Shown piece after piece: positions 9,160-17,520 of a stretch of 64,000 bases of DNA. Below the pieces are notes generated by a model. That model saw nothing but the letters and a program-made list of their open reading frames with translations. It was not told where the DNA came from and searched no databases. The position numbers were made by a program, and so were the translations under genes. This DNA comes from Arthrobacter sp. FW306-07-I (GTDB lineage Bacteria; Actinomycetota; Actinomycetes; Actinomycetales; Micrococcaceae), in the NCBI RefSeq assembly GCF_021800405.1, contig NZ_CP084550.1:2914001-2978000 (forward strand), written 5' to 3'. Positions within the stretch are counted from its first letter, which is position 1. Each line of letters opens with the position of its first letter.

Positions 9160-11291
9160 AGGACCGAGCTTTCGGCCAGGACCCGGAGGACGTCTTCCCC
9201 GTACTTTTCCAGCTTGGAGGGACCCACGCCGGCGAGGCCCGACAGTTCCTCCATCGACGCGGGCCTGGCTTCGGCGATGGCAGTAAGGGTGGCATCGGTG
9301 AAGACCACGAACGCCGGAACGTCCGCTGACTGCGCCACTTCCCGGCGCCAGCTGCGCAGGGCGTCGAAGGTCTGTTCCTCATAGGTGGGCGGACACGCGT
9401 TGCAGCGGCCCACCTTCCGTTCAGCTCCCGTGGCAAGCATGCTGCCGCAGACCCGGCAGACGGCGGGGGCGGCAGCCTTGCGGCGCGGTACGGTTCCCTT
9501 TGCGCGGGTGCTTGAACTTGCCACCGAGTCAGGCCGCAGGCCGTCAAGGAACCGGGACGGCTTGCGGTTGGCCCGGCCCCCTGGTGTCCTTGCCGTGCTC
9601 CACGAGAGGGACAGGTGTTCCCGTGCACGGGTGATGCCGACGTACAGCAGCCGCCGCTCTTCATCCACCGATTCAGGCGAATCGGCGAAGGAGATGGGCA
9701 TCAGCCCTTCGCTGAGGCCCACCAGGAAGACGGCATCCCATTCCAGGCCCTTGGCAGCATGGAGGGAAGCGAGCGTAACGCCCTGCACGGTGGGCGCGTG
9801 CTGGGCGAGGGAGCGTTCCTGGAGTTCGTTGACGAAGTCCCCCAGGCCGAACTGGGCTCCGCGGTTCTGCACGAGTTCATCGGCCAGCGCCACCAGTGCC
9901 GCCAACGACTCCCAGCGTTCGCGCAGGGCCCCGCCGCTGTGCGGCGCGGAATCTGTGTAACCCAAGGAGGAAACGATGTCGCGCACCAGCTGCCCGAGAG
10001 GTTCCGGGGCATCCGTTGGGGACACAGCCCTGGTGGCCGCGCGCAGCTGGAGGATGGCGTCCCGGACTTCCTTGCGGGCAAAGAAGCGCTCACCGCCGCG
10101 GAGCTGGTAGCCGATGCCCGCCGCTGCCAATGCCTGCTCGTACGCCTCAGACTGCCCGTTGGTGCGGAAAAGGACGGCCACCTGGCTGGCCGGAGTGCCG
10201 GCGTCGAGCAGTGCCTTGATCTTCTGCGCCACGGTGGCGGCTTCCGCTTCATCATCCGTGCACTCCGTGAACTGCGGTGCAGGCCCGGCTGGACGCTGGG
10301 CCACAAGCTGCAGGGGCGCGGCCCAGGCGGCGTCAGCGGTGGGCCCTCCGCTGGGGCGGCCCGCCAGCAGGTCATTGGCCAGCTTCACCACCTGAGGCGT
10401 TGAACGGTAGTCCCTGATGAGTTTGACCACGTTGGCCTGCGGGTAGCGGGCCTTGAAGTCCAGGAGGTGCCGGGGCGATGCGCCGGTAAAGGAGTAGATG
10501 GTCTGGCTGGCGTCGCCCACCACGCAGAGTTCGTCCCGCCCGCCGAGCCAGAGCTCCAGGAGCCGCTGCTGCAGCGGTGACACGTCCTGGTATTCGTCAA
10601 CCACGAAGTGCCGGTACTGTTCGCGAACGGTGGCGGCTACCCTTTCGTCCTCCTGCAGGATGCCCACCGTGATCAGCAGGACGTCCTCGAAGTCAATCAC
10701 GTTGCGGTCGGTCTTGACATCCTCGTAGGACTGGAAGACACGCGCCACCGCTGTGAGGTCGAACCCGCCGGGTGCGCCCCTCCCCTGGGCGTTTTCCAGG
10801 TAGTTGGCAGGCGTCAGCATCGATACCTTGGCCCACTCGATTTCCGAGGCAAGGTCGCGGATGGACGCCCTGTCGGTGCTGAGCCTGAGCCGGCGGGCCG
10901 CCTCCGCAAGAAGCTGGGCCTTGTGGTCCAGCAGGTTGGGCAGTGTGCCGCCCACAGCCTGCGGCCAAAAGAACTGCAGCTGGCGCAGGGCGGCAGCATG
11001 GAACGTCCTTGCCTGCACATTTCCCGCGCCGAGGTCCCGCAGGCGGCTCCGCATCTCAGCGGCCGCGCGGGCGGTGAAGGTGACTGCGAGAACGCGCTGC
11101 GGTGTGTAAACCCCGGAGTGCACGCCGTAGGCGATGCGGTGGGTGATGGCGCGGGTCTTCCCGGTTCCCGCCCCGGCCAGCACGCACAACGGACCGTTCA
11201 GGGTGCTGGCCACCTCACGCTGTTCGTCGTCCAGCCCTCCAAGGATCCGGTCCTCAAGGGAACCGGATCCATCAAAATTCTCTGTAGTCAC
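9156..11291 (-). CDS. uvrD2: ATP-dependent DNA helicase UvrD2
   Basis: A 711-residue superfamily 1A helicase that unwinds DNA 3' to 5' in repair. Visible motifs are Walker A AGAGTGKT, FTARAAAEMRSR (motif Ia), VDEYQDVSPLQQ (Walker B), GDASQTIYSFTGA (motif III), HAAKGLEWDAVFLVG (motif V) and YVGITRAREHL (motif VI). The C-terminus has a tetracysteine segment (CRVCG and CNAC) followed by an HRDC domain (roughly the last 75 residues). That architecture is specific to actinobacterial UvrD2, as in Rv3198c. nudC lies upstream on the same strand, 55 bases away, and the YgjP-like gene overlaps its 3' end. Confidence 0.94.
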   Translation of the reverse strand: MTTENFDGSGSLEDRILGGLDDEQREVASTLNGPLCVLAGAGTGKTRAITHRIAYGVHSGVYTPQRVLAVTFTARAAAEMRSRLRDLGAGNVQARTFHAAALRQLQFFWPQAVGGTLPNLLDHKAQLLAEAARRLRLSTDRASIRDLASEIEWAKVSMLTPANYLENAQGRGAPGGFDLTAVARVFQSYEDVKTDRNVIDFEDVLLITVGILQEDERVAATVREQYRHFVVDEYQDVSPLQQRLLELWLGGRDELCVVGDASQTIYSFTGASPRHLLDFKARYPQANVVKLIRDYRSTPQVVKLANDLLAGRPSGGPTADAAWAAPLQLVAQRPAGPAPQFTECTDDEAEAATVAQKIKALLDAGTPASQVAVLFRTNGQSEAYEQALAAAGIGYQLRGGERFFARKEVRDAILQLRAATRAVSPTDAPEPLGQLVRDIVSSLGYTDSAPHSGGALRERWESLAALVALADELVQNRGAQFGLGDFVNELQERSLAQHAPTVQGVTLASLHAAKGLEWDAVFLVGLSEGLMPISFADSPESVDEERRLLYVGITRAREHLSLSWSTARTPGGRANRKPSRFLDGLRPDSVASSSTRAKGTVPRRKAAAPAVCRVCGSMLATGAERKVGRCNACPPTYEEQTFDALRSWRREVAQSADVPAFVVFTDATLTAIAEARPASMEELSGLAGVGPSKLEKYGEDVLRVLAESSVL

Positions 11292-11346
11292 TTCTGCTGC
11301 TTTGTTTCTCGACTACCGCGTGCTGGTGTCTGGTGAATGGAATAAC

Positions 11347-12369
11347 TTAGGCGTCGGCCAGGTCCTGGATCCGGCCGCCGTACCAGTGCTCGATCAGGGA
11401 ACGGGCGATGGAAAGCCTGGTGGAAATGGTGATCTCCCCACTGAGCACCGCATCCTGGAGTTCCCCGCGGCTGAACCAGCGGGCCCTGGTGACCTCCACG
11501 CCGTCGGGCGTTGCTTCGGCGTCCTCGGTAACGGCGGTAAATCCAAGCATAAGGGAGGCCGGGAACGGCCACGACTGGGAGCCCAGGTACTGGCAGGCGG
11601 TGACTCGCACCCCCACCTCTTCCTGGATCTCGCGGACTACGGCTTCCTCGAGCGACTCCCCTGGCTCGACGAAGCCGGCCAGCGTGGAGTAGTTCCGGGC
11701 TTCCGGAGGGCCGCCGCCGCCCAGGAGCAGCCGGCCGTCCGGTCCTACCACCGTGACAATGATGGCGGGATCAGTCCGGGGAAAATGCTCTGAATTGTCT
11801 GCCGGGCACCGGCGCACCCAGCCGCCGGCTTCCACCTCTGTGGGTGTCCCGCAACGGGGGCAGTGCATGTGGGCTGCGTGCCAGTTGGCGATGGCGCTGG
11901 ACTCGACGAAAAGGGCAGTGGAGGTGGCGGTCAATCCTGCCGCGACCTCCCGGAACCCGGCCCAGGCTGCGTCGGCAGGAATCCCGGCGGTGCCAGGTTC
12001 CGGGGGTTCAGGCAGCACGAACAGCAACAGCTCGGTCCCGGCTGGGAGATCGGCGGGGGGCAGGGCCGACCCCAGGTATACGACGAGCTCCGGCGCGAAT
12101 CCTGCCGCATTGAGTTCCGCAAGGAGGTCCCTGGCCCCAGTCAGGACCAGGCTGCTCCCCCGCACCAGCCCCTGGCGCCGGGACAGGACTGCGGCCACAG
12201 CCTCCGGACCGGCCAGCAGCTCATCCACCATGCCGGGCCTGCCGCGCACGGCAGATCCGCGGTCCACCAGGGCCGGCCTCACCGGAAGAAGGGTGTCCAC
12301 AAGGTGGTTTGCCGGCAGTGGTGCGGGCACGGCCTGATGGACGGGTGTTACGGACTCCGCGTGGCTCAT
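11347..12369 (-). CDS. nudC: NAD(+) diphosphatase / NADH pyrophosphatase
   Basis: A 340-residue Nudix hydrolase that splits NADH to NMNH and AMP and can remove NAD caps from RNA. The order is: an N-terminal NudC domain, a zinc ribbon, a Nudix box (GFVEPGESLEEAVVREIQEEVGV pattern, metal ligands intact), and the NudC-specific SQSWPFPASLMLGF segment. The zinc ribbon shows CPRC and then RRCPAD. The fourth Cys of the E. coli CxxC...CxxC arrangement is missing, so the metal site may use another residue or be weaker. uvrD2 follows downstream on the same strand. The divergent phosphotransferase gene begins 139 bases upstream. Confidence 0.93.
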   Translation of the reverse strand: MSHAESVTPVHQAVPAPLPANHLVDTLLPVRPALVDRGSAVRGRPGMVDELLAGPEAVAAVLSRRQGLVRGSSLVLTGARDLLAELNAAGFAPELVVYLGSALPPADLPAGTELLLFVLPEPPEPGTAGIPADAAWAGFREVAAGLTATSTALFVESSAIANWHAAHMHCPRCGTPTEVEAGGWVRRCPADNSEHFPRTDPAIIVTVVGPDGRLLLGGGGPPEARNYSTLAGFVEPGESLEEAVVREIQEEVGVRVTACQYLGSQSWPFPASLMLGFTAVTEDAEATPDGVEVTRARWFSRGELQDAVLSGEITISTRLSIARSLIEHWYGGRIQDLADA

Positions 12370-12508
12370 GGTTCCACCGTACTGACTGCCACCGACATTT
12401 CACATTTCCCGGGCGTCCGTCCGGGTTGGTTTCCGGGATTTGCAGCTATCTCAAGACTCGCCGCGGCCGGACCGCCTTCTGGGACGGCGCGCAACTTACC
12501 GTGGAACG

Positions 12509-13903
12509 GTGAGAAGAAAACCGATTGAACTGGCGGCGATTGCAACCGCGGCAGTCCCCGGACTGACCCCGACGGCCGTTAGCTCTGCGCCGGATGACCC
12601 AGCGGACTTCGACTCAGCCCTGCTCCTTGACTCCGAGGGAAAGCGCTGGCGGGTACGGTCGCCGCGGCACGCCGAAGCCAGCGCCCGGCTCGAAACGGAG
12701 TTCCTCGTGCTGCGTGCTTTCGCGCCGGGGGTCCGGGCGGAACTGCCGTTCCTCATGCCGACCGTGGCGGGCAGCGTCCGGTTGGGGGCCCTAACCACTT
12801 TCGTATACTCGCACCTGTCCGGCAGCACGCGCAGCGTCGAGGAATTGACGTCGGGCCCCGCCGCGCTGGGCCGCGAAATCGGTTCCGCCCTGGCTGCAAT
12901 CCATGACCTGCCGCGGTCACTGGTCAGCAACGCCGATCTTCCCAGCTACACCCCCAACGAGTTCCGCCAACGGAGGCTGAACGAACTGGACCAGGCTGCA
13001 ACCACCGGGAAGATACCCGCCACCCTGCTGCGCCGGTGGGAACACGCCATGGAGGATGTTTCGCTGTGGCGGTTCAACCCCTGTGTGGTGCACGGCGACC
13101 TGCACGAGGACAACCTGCTGGTGGAGTCCGGACGTGTTACCGCAGTCACCGGCTGGACGGATCTGCGCATCGGCGACCCTGCCGACGACTTTGCCTGGTT
13201 GGTGGCATCCAACGAGCAGGACTTCATCGACACGGTGCTGGCCGCCTACACGTCCAGCCGGCGCGACGTCCCGGACCAGCACCTGCTGCGCCGGGCCGCC
13301 CTGTCCGCGGAGTTCGCCCTGGCGCAGTACCTGGTCAAAGGCCTGGCCGCGGGTGATCCTGAAATGGTCAGCGAAGCGGAGGGAATGCTGGAAAGCCTCG
13401 CCAGCGACATCGCCGAGTACGGCGGGCAGCCCATCAGCGTCGAGCCGCTGCCGGCCAAGAACGGGCCGGATACGTCCGGAGCAGCAGCACCTGCCGCTGC
13501 CGGAGCTTCCGCAACAGCCCATGTAACGGGGAGTGGCAGTTCAGCCGTCACTCCCGCCGTTACTGTCATCCCCGTCCCCGCGCAAACCGGCCCTGGCCAA
13601 CCTGGCCCTGCCAGCCCTGAGGGCACCCACGCCGATCCCGGCAGCCCTGCGGGCGCCCAACCTGCGACCGTTCAGCCTGGTCCGGCCACACCTTCCGGAC
13701 AGGCACGGCCTGCCGTAGGCGCCCAGCCGGCAGCCCAGGCAGAGCTGGCAGGACGCCCCCGTCCTGCCGTGCATGTAGCCCCCATTCCGGTGGAACCACC
13801 CGCGGCCGAAGGCGAGGCCCAGGCGGGGCCGGGTAAGGAAGAAAAGGGTCCGGACGACACCTCAACTGCCGCTATTTCCGTCATCAACGTCAAACAGGGC
13901 TGA
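12509..13903 (+). CDS. Phosphotransferase-like (APH fold) protein with altered metal site and long Pro/Ala tail
   Basis: The chosen start is the GTG at 12509 (464 residues). A frame open from 12440 adds 23 unlikely residues. Residues 1-300 have the aminoglycoside/macrolide phosphotransferase fold. The catalytic loop HGDLHEDN is at 195-202 (Asp197, Asn202), and IGDPADDF is at 221-228. Between them the usual metal-binding Asp of the vIDW motif is replaced: residues 213-218 read VTGWTD. The usual ATP-binding strand lysine also seems to be Arg (RWRVR). After about residue 310 comes a 150-residue Pro/Ala/Gly-rich tail, probably disordered. Database labels of macrolide 2'-phosphotransferase should not be taken as resistance. 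It lies between nudC and the convergent adnB. Confidence 0.8.
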   Translation: MRRKPIELAAIATAAVPGLTPTAVSSAPDDPADFDSALLLDSEGKRWRVRSPRHAEASARLETEFLVLRAFAPGVRAELPFLMPTVAGSVRLGALTTFVYSHLSGSTRSVEELTSGPAALGREIGSALAAIHDLPRSLVSNADLPSYTPNEFRQRRLNELDQAATTGKIPATLLRRWEHAMEDVSLWRFNPCVVHGDLHEDNLLVESGRVTAVTGWTDLRIGDPADDFAWLVASNEQDFIDTVLAAYTSSRRDVPDQHLLRRAALSAEFALAQYLVKGLAAGDPEMVSEAEGMLESLASDIAEYGGQPISVEPLPAKNGPDTSGAAAPAAAGASATAHVTGSGSSAVTPAVTVIPVPAQTGPGQPGPASPEGTHADPGSPAGAQPATVQPGPATPSGQARPAVGAQPAAQAELAGRPRPAVHVAPIPVEPPAAEGEAQAGPGKEEKGPDDTSTAAISVINVKQG

Positions 13904-13995
13904 GCTTCGCAGGGAGCGGCCCGTGTCGGCTGGAGAGTAGGCCGCGACGCGTTGGTGCCGGTGCCCCCAGGCGCGGCGGTCCTGGCCCGCCGGTC

Positions 13996-16900
13996 CTAGG
14001 GGCGGCTGAGCGCCGCAGCAACGATTCCTTCCAGCTCAGCCGCCGTTCCCAGGTCGTGCGGCCGGACGACGGCGTTATCGCCAACGTAAAAGAATGCTGC
14101 CCGCACATCCTCCAGCGGCACATCCTTCAGCCGCGCCCACGCGAGCCGGTACACCGCGAGTTGGATTGAACGGGTCTTCAGCTGTTCCCCGGACGGGCGG
14201 CGTCCGGTTTTCCAGTCCACCAGGTCCCAGCGGCCATCGGCGTCCTGGAAGACGGCATCCACCCGTCCGCGGACCACAACCTCGCCCACCCTGGTTTCCA
14301 CCGGGACCTCAACGAACGCGGGTGACCTGTCGGCCCACGGGGAGGCCTTGAAGGTGGCCACCATCTCGTCGAGGTTGTAAGCGGCATCGATGTGGTCGTC
14401 TGAACCCGGCGCTTCACCGAGGTCCAGCATCCCTGCCGTTCCAAAGTACTCCTCAACCCAGGCGTGGAAAGCGGTGCCCTTTCGCGCCGACATACCAGGT
14501 TCACGCGGCACGGGCCGGCGCAGCCGTCCCAATACGGCGCTGGGGTCGTCGCCGAGGTCAACCAGGGTTGAAGCGGAAATGTGGGTGGGCAGATGAATAT
14601 CCCGGCCACCGGACCTCTTTGCCCTGCGCTCCAGCAGCAAGGCTGCTTCACGGGCCCAGCCTGCCGCCACACCCGCAAGCTCGGGCCGGGCCCCGGACAG
14701 TGGGCTGTTCCCCTTCCCGGGAGCGCTGTGGTTCCCTGCCACCTCTCCGGGAACCGGCCTGCCGGCGCCTGCCTCCAGGATCCCCCGCACGCGCTGGGCG
14801 GCTGCTTCCATGGCTGTACGCCGTCCGCGGGCCAAGCGAAGGCGTTCACCGCTCCGCGGATCCACCGGTCCTTCCAGTGGATCGTACGGCCAGCCTGCTT
14901 CTTCTGTTTCGAGGGTCAGCGGGCTCTGGTCAGGAAGGTCGGCTTCCGCGAGCGACAGCGGGTGGACCACCGCATTCGGAGACGGGACGCCGTCCGCCGG
15001 CTGGGTCAAGGCTTCAAGCTCGGCAAGGAAGGGTGACATCTCCGCCCGCCCGGCCCGTGAACCAACCCAGGCGGCGCTGGACACCCACAGCACGTGCTTG
15101 GCCCTGGTGTAGGCAACATAGGCCAGGCGCCGTTCCTCCGACTCGCCATGTGCCTGTACGCCGGCCTTGTAGTCCTTCTCGGCATCCAGCCAGCCTTTCT
15201 GGTCCGGCTGGTCAAGGTCCCACTGGGGGAGGTCCGCGCGGTCCCCGCGCAGGGGCCAGGGCAGCGCGGCGGCGCCGCTGCTCCAGCGGGAGTCCCTGTC
15301 GCTGGGGAAGGCGCCCGCATTCATTCCGGGGACAAACACCACATCCCATTCCAGGCCCTTGGACGCGTGCACGGTCAGCAGCTGCACCGCTTCCCGGTTT
15401 ACGTCGCTGGCCGGCGCTTCCAACCCGTTTTCTTCCGCCGATGCAGCCTCCAGCCAGGACAGGAAGGCGAGGATGTCCACCCGCTGGGAGGTGCGGAGGA
15501 AGCCGGCAGCTGCATCCTGGAAGGCGTCGAGGTTGCGGCGGGCCTGGTGGATGCTGATCCCTGGGCGGGCCGCCACCTCGATATCCAGCAGCATGGCCCT
15601 CTCTACCTCACCCAGAAGTGTGGTCAGGTCGTCACCCAGATAGGCCCGCAGCTGCCGCAGCTCAATCGACAAGCGCGACAACCGGCTGCGCGCCCCCATG
15701 CTGAGGGTACGTCCAGTCGGCGACGTCCACCCGTCCCGGGGAAGGAAGTCCAAAGCTTCCACCAGGCTGGCGCCGTCAGTCAGGTCACCTTCGAGGATTG
15801 GCGCATCCGTCTCGTCGCTGTCGGTGTCAAGGCTGTGGTCGTCGAATCCCTGTGCAGCCGTTCCACGGCTCCGCGCCAGCTGGCTTGACCAGTCGCGCAA
15901 TGCCATGAGGTCGGCGGGACCTATCCGCCACCGGGCACCGGCAAGCAGCCGCATCAGGGCATCGGAGCGGCCAGGATCGGCAAGCACCCGCAGGGTGGCA
16001 ACAAGGTCGACGATCTCCGGGGTGTCCAGCAGACCGCCAAGACCCACGATTTCGTAAGGGATTGCCCGGGCTTCAAACTGCCGCCGGACGGTCTCCATCT
16101 GGGCGCGCCTGCGGCACAGCACTGCGATGGCCGGAGGTTCGGCGGTGCCGTCGGGTTTCAGCTCAAAGTCGGTGACCCGGTATTTCAGGACGTCGTCGGC
16201 CAAGGCGGCGGCCTCCTCCACGTCGCTGGCAAAGCGGCCAAGCACCACAGTCCCCTCCACGGCAAATGGACTCGGCTGCAATGGAGGGACCTCAGCGGCG
16301 GCGGCCTTGCCCCCGGCAGGTCCATTTTGTACAGCTGCCCTGCCGAGGGACTGCGACATGACATTGGCGGCCGAGAGGATGGACCGGCCGTTCCGCCACG
16401 CTGTCGTCAGGTAGGAAGTTGGAGCGGGCGCCCAACCCGCTCCAGGTTCCGCCGCGCGGGTACGGACCGGAAACTCGCGGACGAAGTGGAACAACTGTCC
16501 GGCCGACGCGCCACGGAACCCATAAATTGATTGGTTGGGGTCACCCACCGCTGTAACCGCATGGCCGCCGCCGAAGAGACGGGAAAAGAGGACCAGCTGC
16601 GCGTAGGACGTGTCCTGGAACTCGTCCAGCAGAACCACCTTGTACCGCTGCCGCTCCATTTGGGCCGCCAACGGGACATCCTGTGCCACCTTGGCGGCGA
16701 GCGCCACCAGGTCGCCGAAATCGAGTGCGCCCCGGGCACGCTTGGCCGCGGCGTAACGGCCTACCATGTCCGCGACGCTTGCGCGGGTCCGCAGCATACC
16801 CGCAAGGTCCGCGGCCGCTTTGGGCGGGTTCTTCATCTTGCCGGCCAGGTAGGGCAGTGACTCAAACTCCGAAAGGCGCGCCATGAGCCACGCTTCGACG

Positions 16901-17520
16901 TCCTCGGGTTCCTGGAGGTGCTCGGCACACTCTCCCGCCAACTGGATGACGGCTTTGACCAAGGTGGATTTGGCGGCCCGGAAGTGGGCGTATTCGCCGT
17001 CGTACGCCTCCACCACTTCGCTTGCCAACTGCCAGGCCTGCGCTCCGCCCAGCAGTACCACGTCACGCTCCACGCCAAGCCGCAACCCATAGTCCGACAC
17101 GACGCCACTCGCGAACGAATGGTACGTGGACACCTTGGGCTCCAGGGCGTCGGTGCTCAGCAGGCCCTCCGAGAACATCCTGGTGTCCTTGGCGGCGAGG
17201 CGCTGCAAGGCCAGGAGCTTTGACCTGATGCGGCTGGCCAGCTCGCCTGCAGCCTTGCGGGTGAAGGTCACCCCCAGGACCTCCTCCGGGGTGACCCAGC
17301 CATTGGCCACCAGCCAAACCACCCGGTCCGCCATGGTGGCGGTCTTTCCCGATCCTGCTCCGGCGATCACCAGACGGGGTGCCAGGGGCGAGGAAATGAT
17401 GGCCGACTGCTCAGGTGTAGGGGTGTTCTTTTCGCCGAGCAGCACGGAAAGTTCTTCCGGGCTGAAGCGTACGGGCAGTACATCCTGTGCCGCAGGCAGC
17501 GTGGAAAGTGCCTCGCTCAT
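13996..17520 (-). CDS. adnB: AdnB helicase-nuclease subunit
   Basis: A 1174-residue UvrD-like motor with a C-terminal RecB-family nuclease. It is the second subunit of the actinobacterial AdnAB machine, which resects DNA double-strand breaks. The start is the ATG at 17520, overlapping the adnA stop by four bases (17517-17520). A longer frame to 17574 runs into adnA. Motifs are Walker A VIAGAGSGKTATM, LLDEFQDTSYAQ (Walker B), GDPNQSIYGFRGAS, HASKGLEWDVVFVPGM and YVAYTRAKHVLW. The nuclease motif near the C-terminus reads RGRVDAVFQDADGRWDLVDWKTG, so the PD-(D/E)xK residues Asp, Asp and Lys are kept. No cysteine cluster is present in the nuclease domain. Its position matches mycobacterial Rv3201c. 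Confidence 0.92.
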   Translation of the reverse strand: MSEALSTLPAAQDVLPVRFSPEELSVLLGEKNTPTPEQSAIISSPLAPRLVIAGAGSGKTATMADRVVWLVANGWVTPEEVLGVTFTRKAAGELASRIRSKLLALQRLAAKDTRMFSEGLLSTDALEPKVSTYHSFASGVVSDYGLRLGVERDVVLLGGAQAWQLASEVVEAYDGEYAHFRAAKSTLVKAVIQLAGECAEHLQEPEDVEAWLMARLSEFESLPYLAGKMKNPPKAAADLAGMLRTRASVADMVGRYAAAKRARGALDFGDLVALAAKVAQDVPLAAQMERQRYKVVLLDEFQDTSYAQLVLFSRLFGGGHAVTAVGDPNQSIYGFRGASAGQLFHFVREFPVRTRAAEPGAGWAPAPTSYLTTAWRNGRSILSAANVMSQSLGRAAVQNGPAGGKAAAAEVPPLQPSPFAVEGTVVLGRFASDVEEAAALADDVLKYRVTDFELKPDGTAEPPAIAVLCRRRAQMETVRRQFEARAIPYEIVGLGGLLDTPEIVDLVATLRVLADPGRSDALMRLLAGARWRIGPADLMALRDWSSQLARSRGTAAQGFDDHSLDTDSDETDAPILEGDLTDGASLVEALDFLPRDGWTSPTGRTLSMGARSRLSRLSIELRQLRAYLGDDLTTLLGEVERAMLLDIEVAARPGISIHQARRNLDAFQDAAAGFLRTSQRVDILAFLSWLEAASAEENGLEAPASDVNREAVQLLTVHASKGLEWDVVFVPGMNAGAFPSDRDSRWSSGAAALPWPLRGDRADLPQWDLDQPDQKGWLDAEKDYKAGVQAHGESEERRLAYVAYTRAKHVLWVSSAAWVGSRAGRAEMSPFLAELEALTQPADGVPSPNAVVHPLSLAEADLPDQSPLTLETEEAGWPYDPLEGPVDPRSGERLRLARGRRTAMEAAAQRVRGILEAGAGRPVPGEVAGNHSAPGKGNSPLSGARPELAGVAAGWAREAALLLERRAKRSGGRDIHLPTHISASTLVDLGDDPSAVLGRLRRPVPREPGMSARKGTAFHAWVEEYFGTAGMLDLGEAPGSDDHIDAAYNLDEMVATFKASPWADRSPAFVEVPVETRVGEVVVRGRVDAVFQDADGRWDLVDWKTGRRPSGEQLKTRSIQLAVYRLAWARLKDVPLEDVRAAFFYVGDNAVVRPHDLGTAAELEGIVAAALSRP

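Noticed and set aside
12509..13903. Macrolide or aminoglycoside resistance gene
   Set aside because: The fold is right, but a key metal-binding Asp is missing and the context is core genome maintenance. Resistance is not supported.
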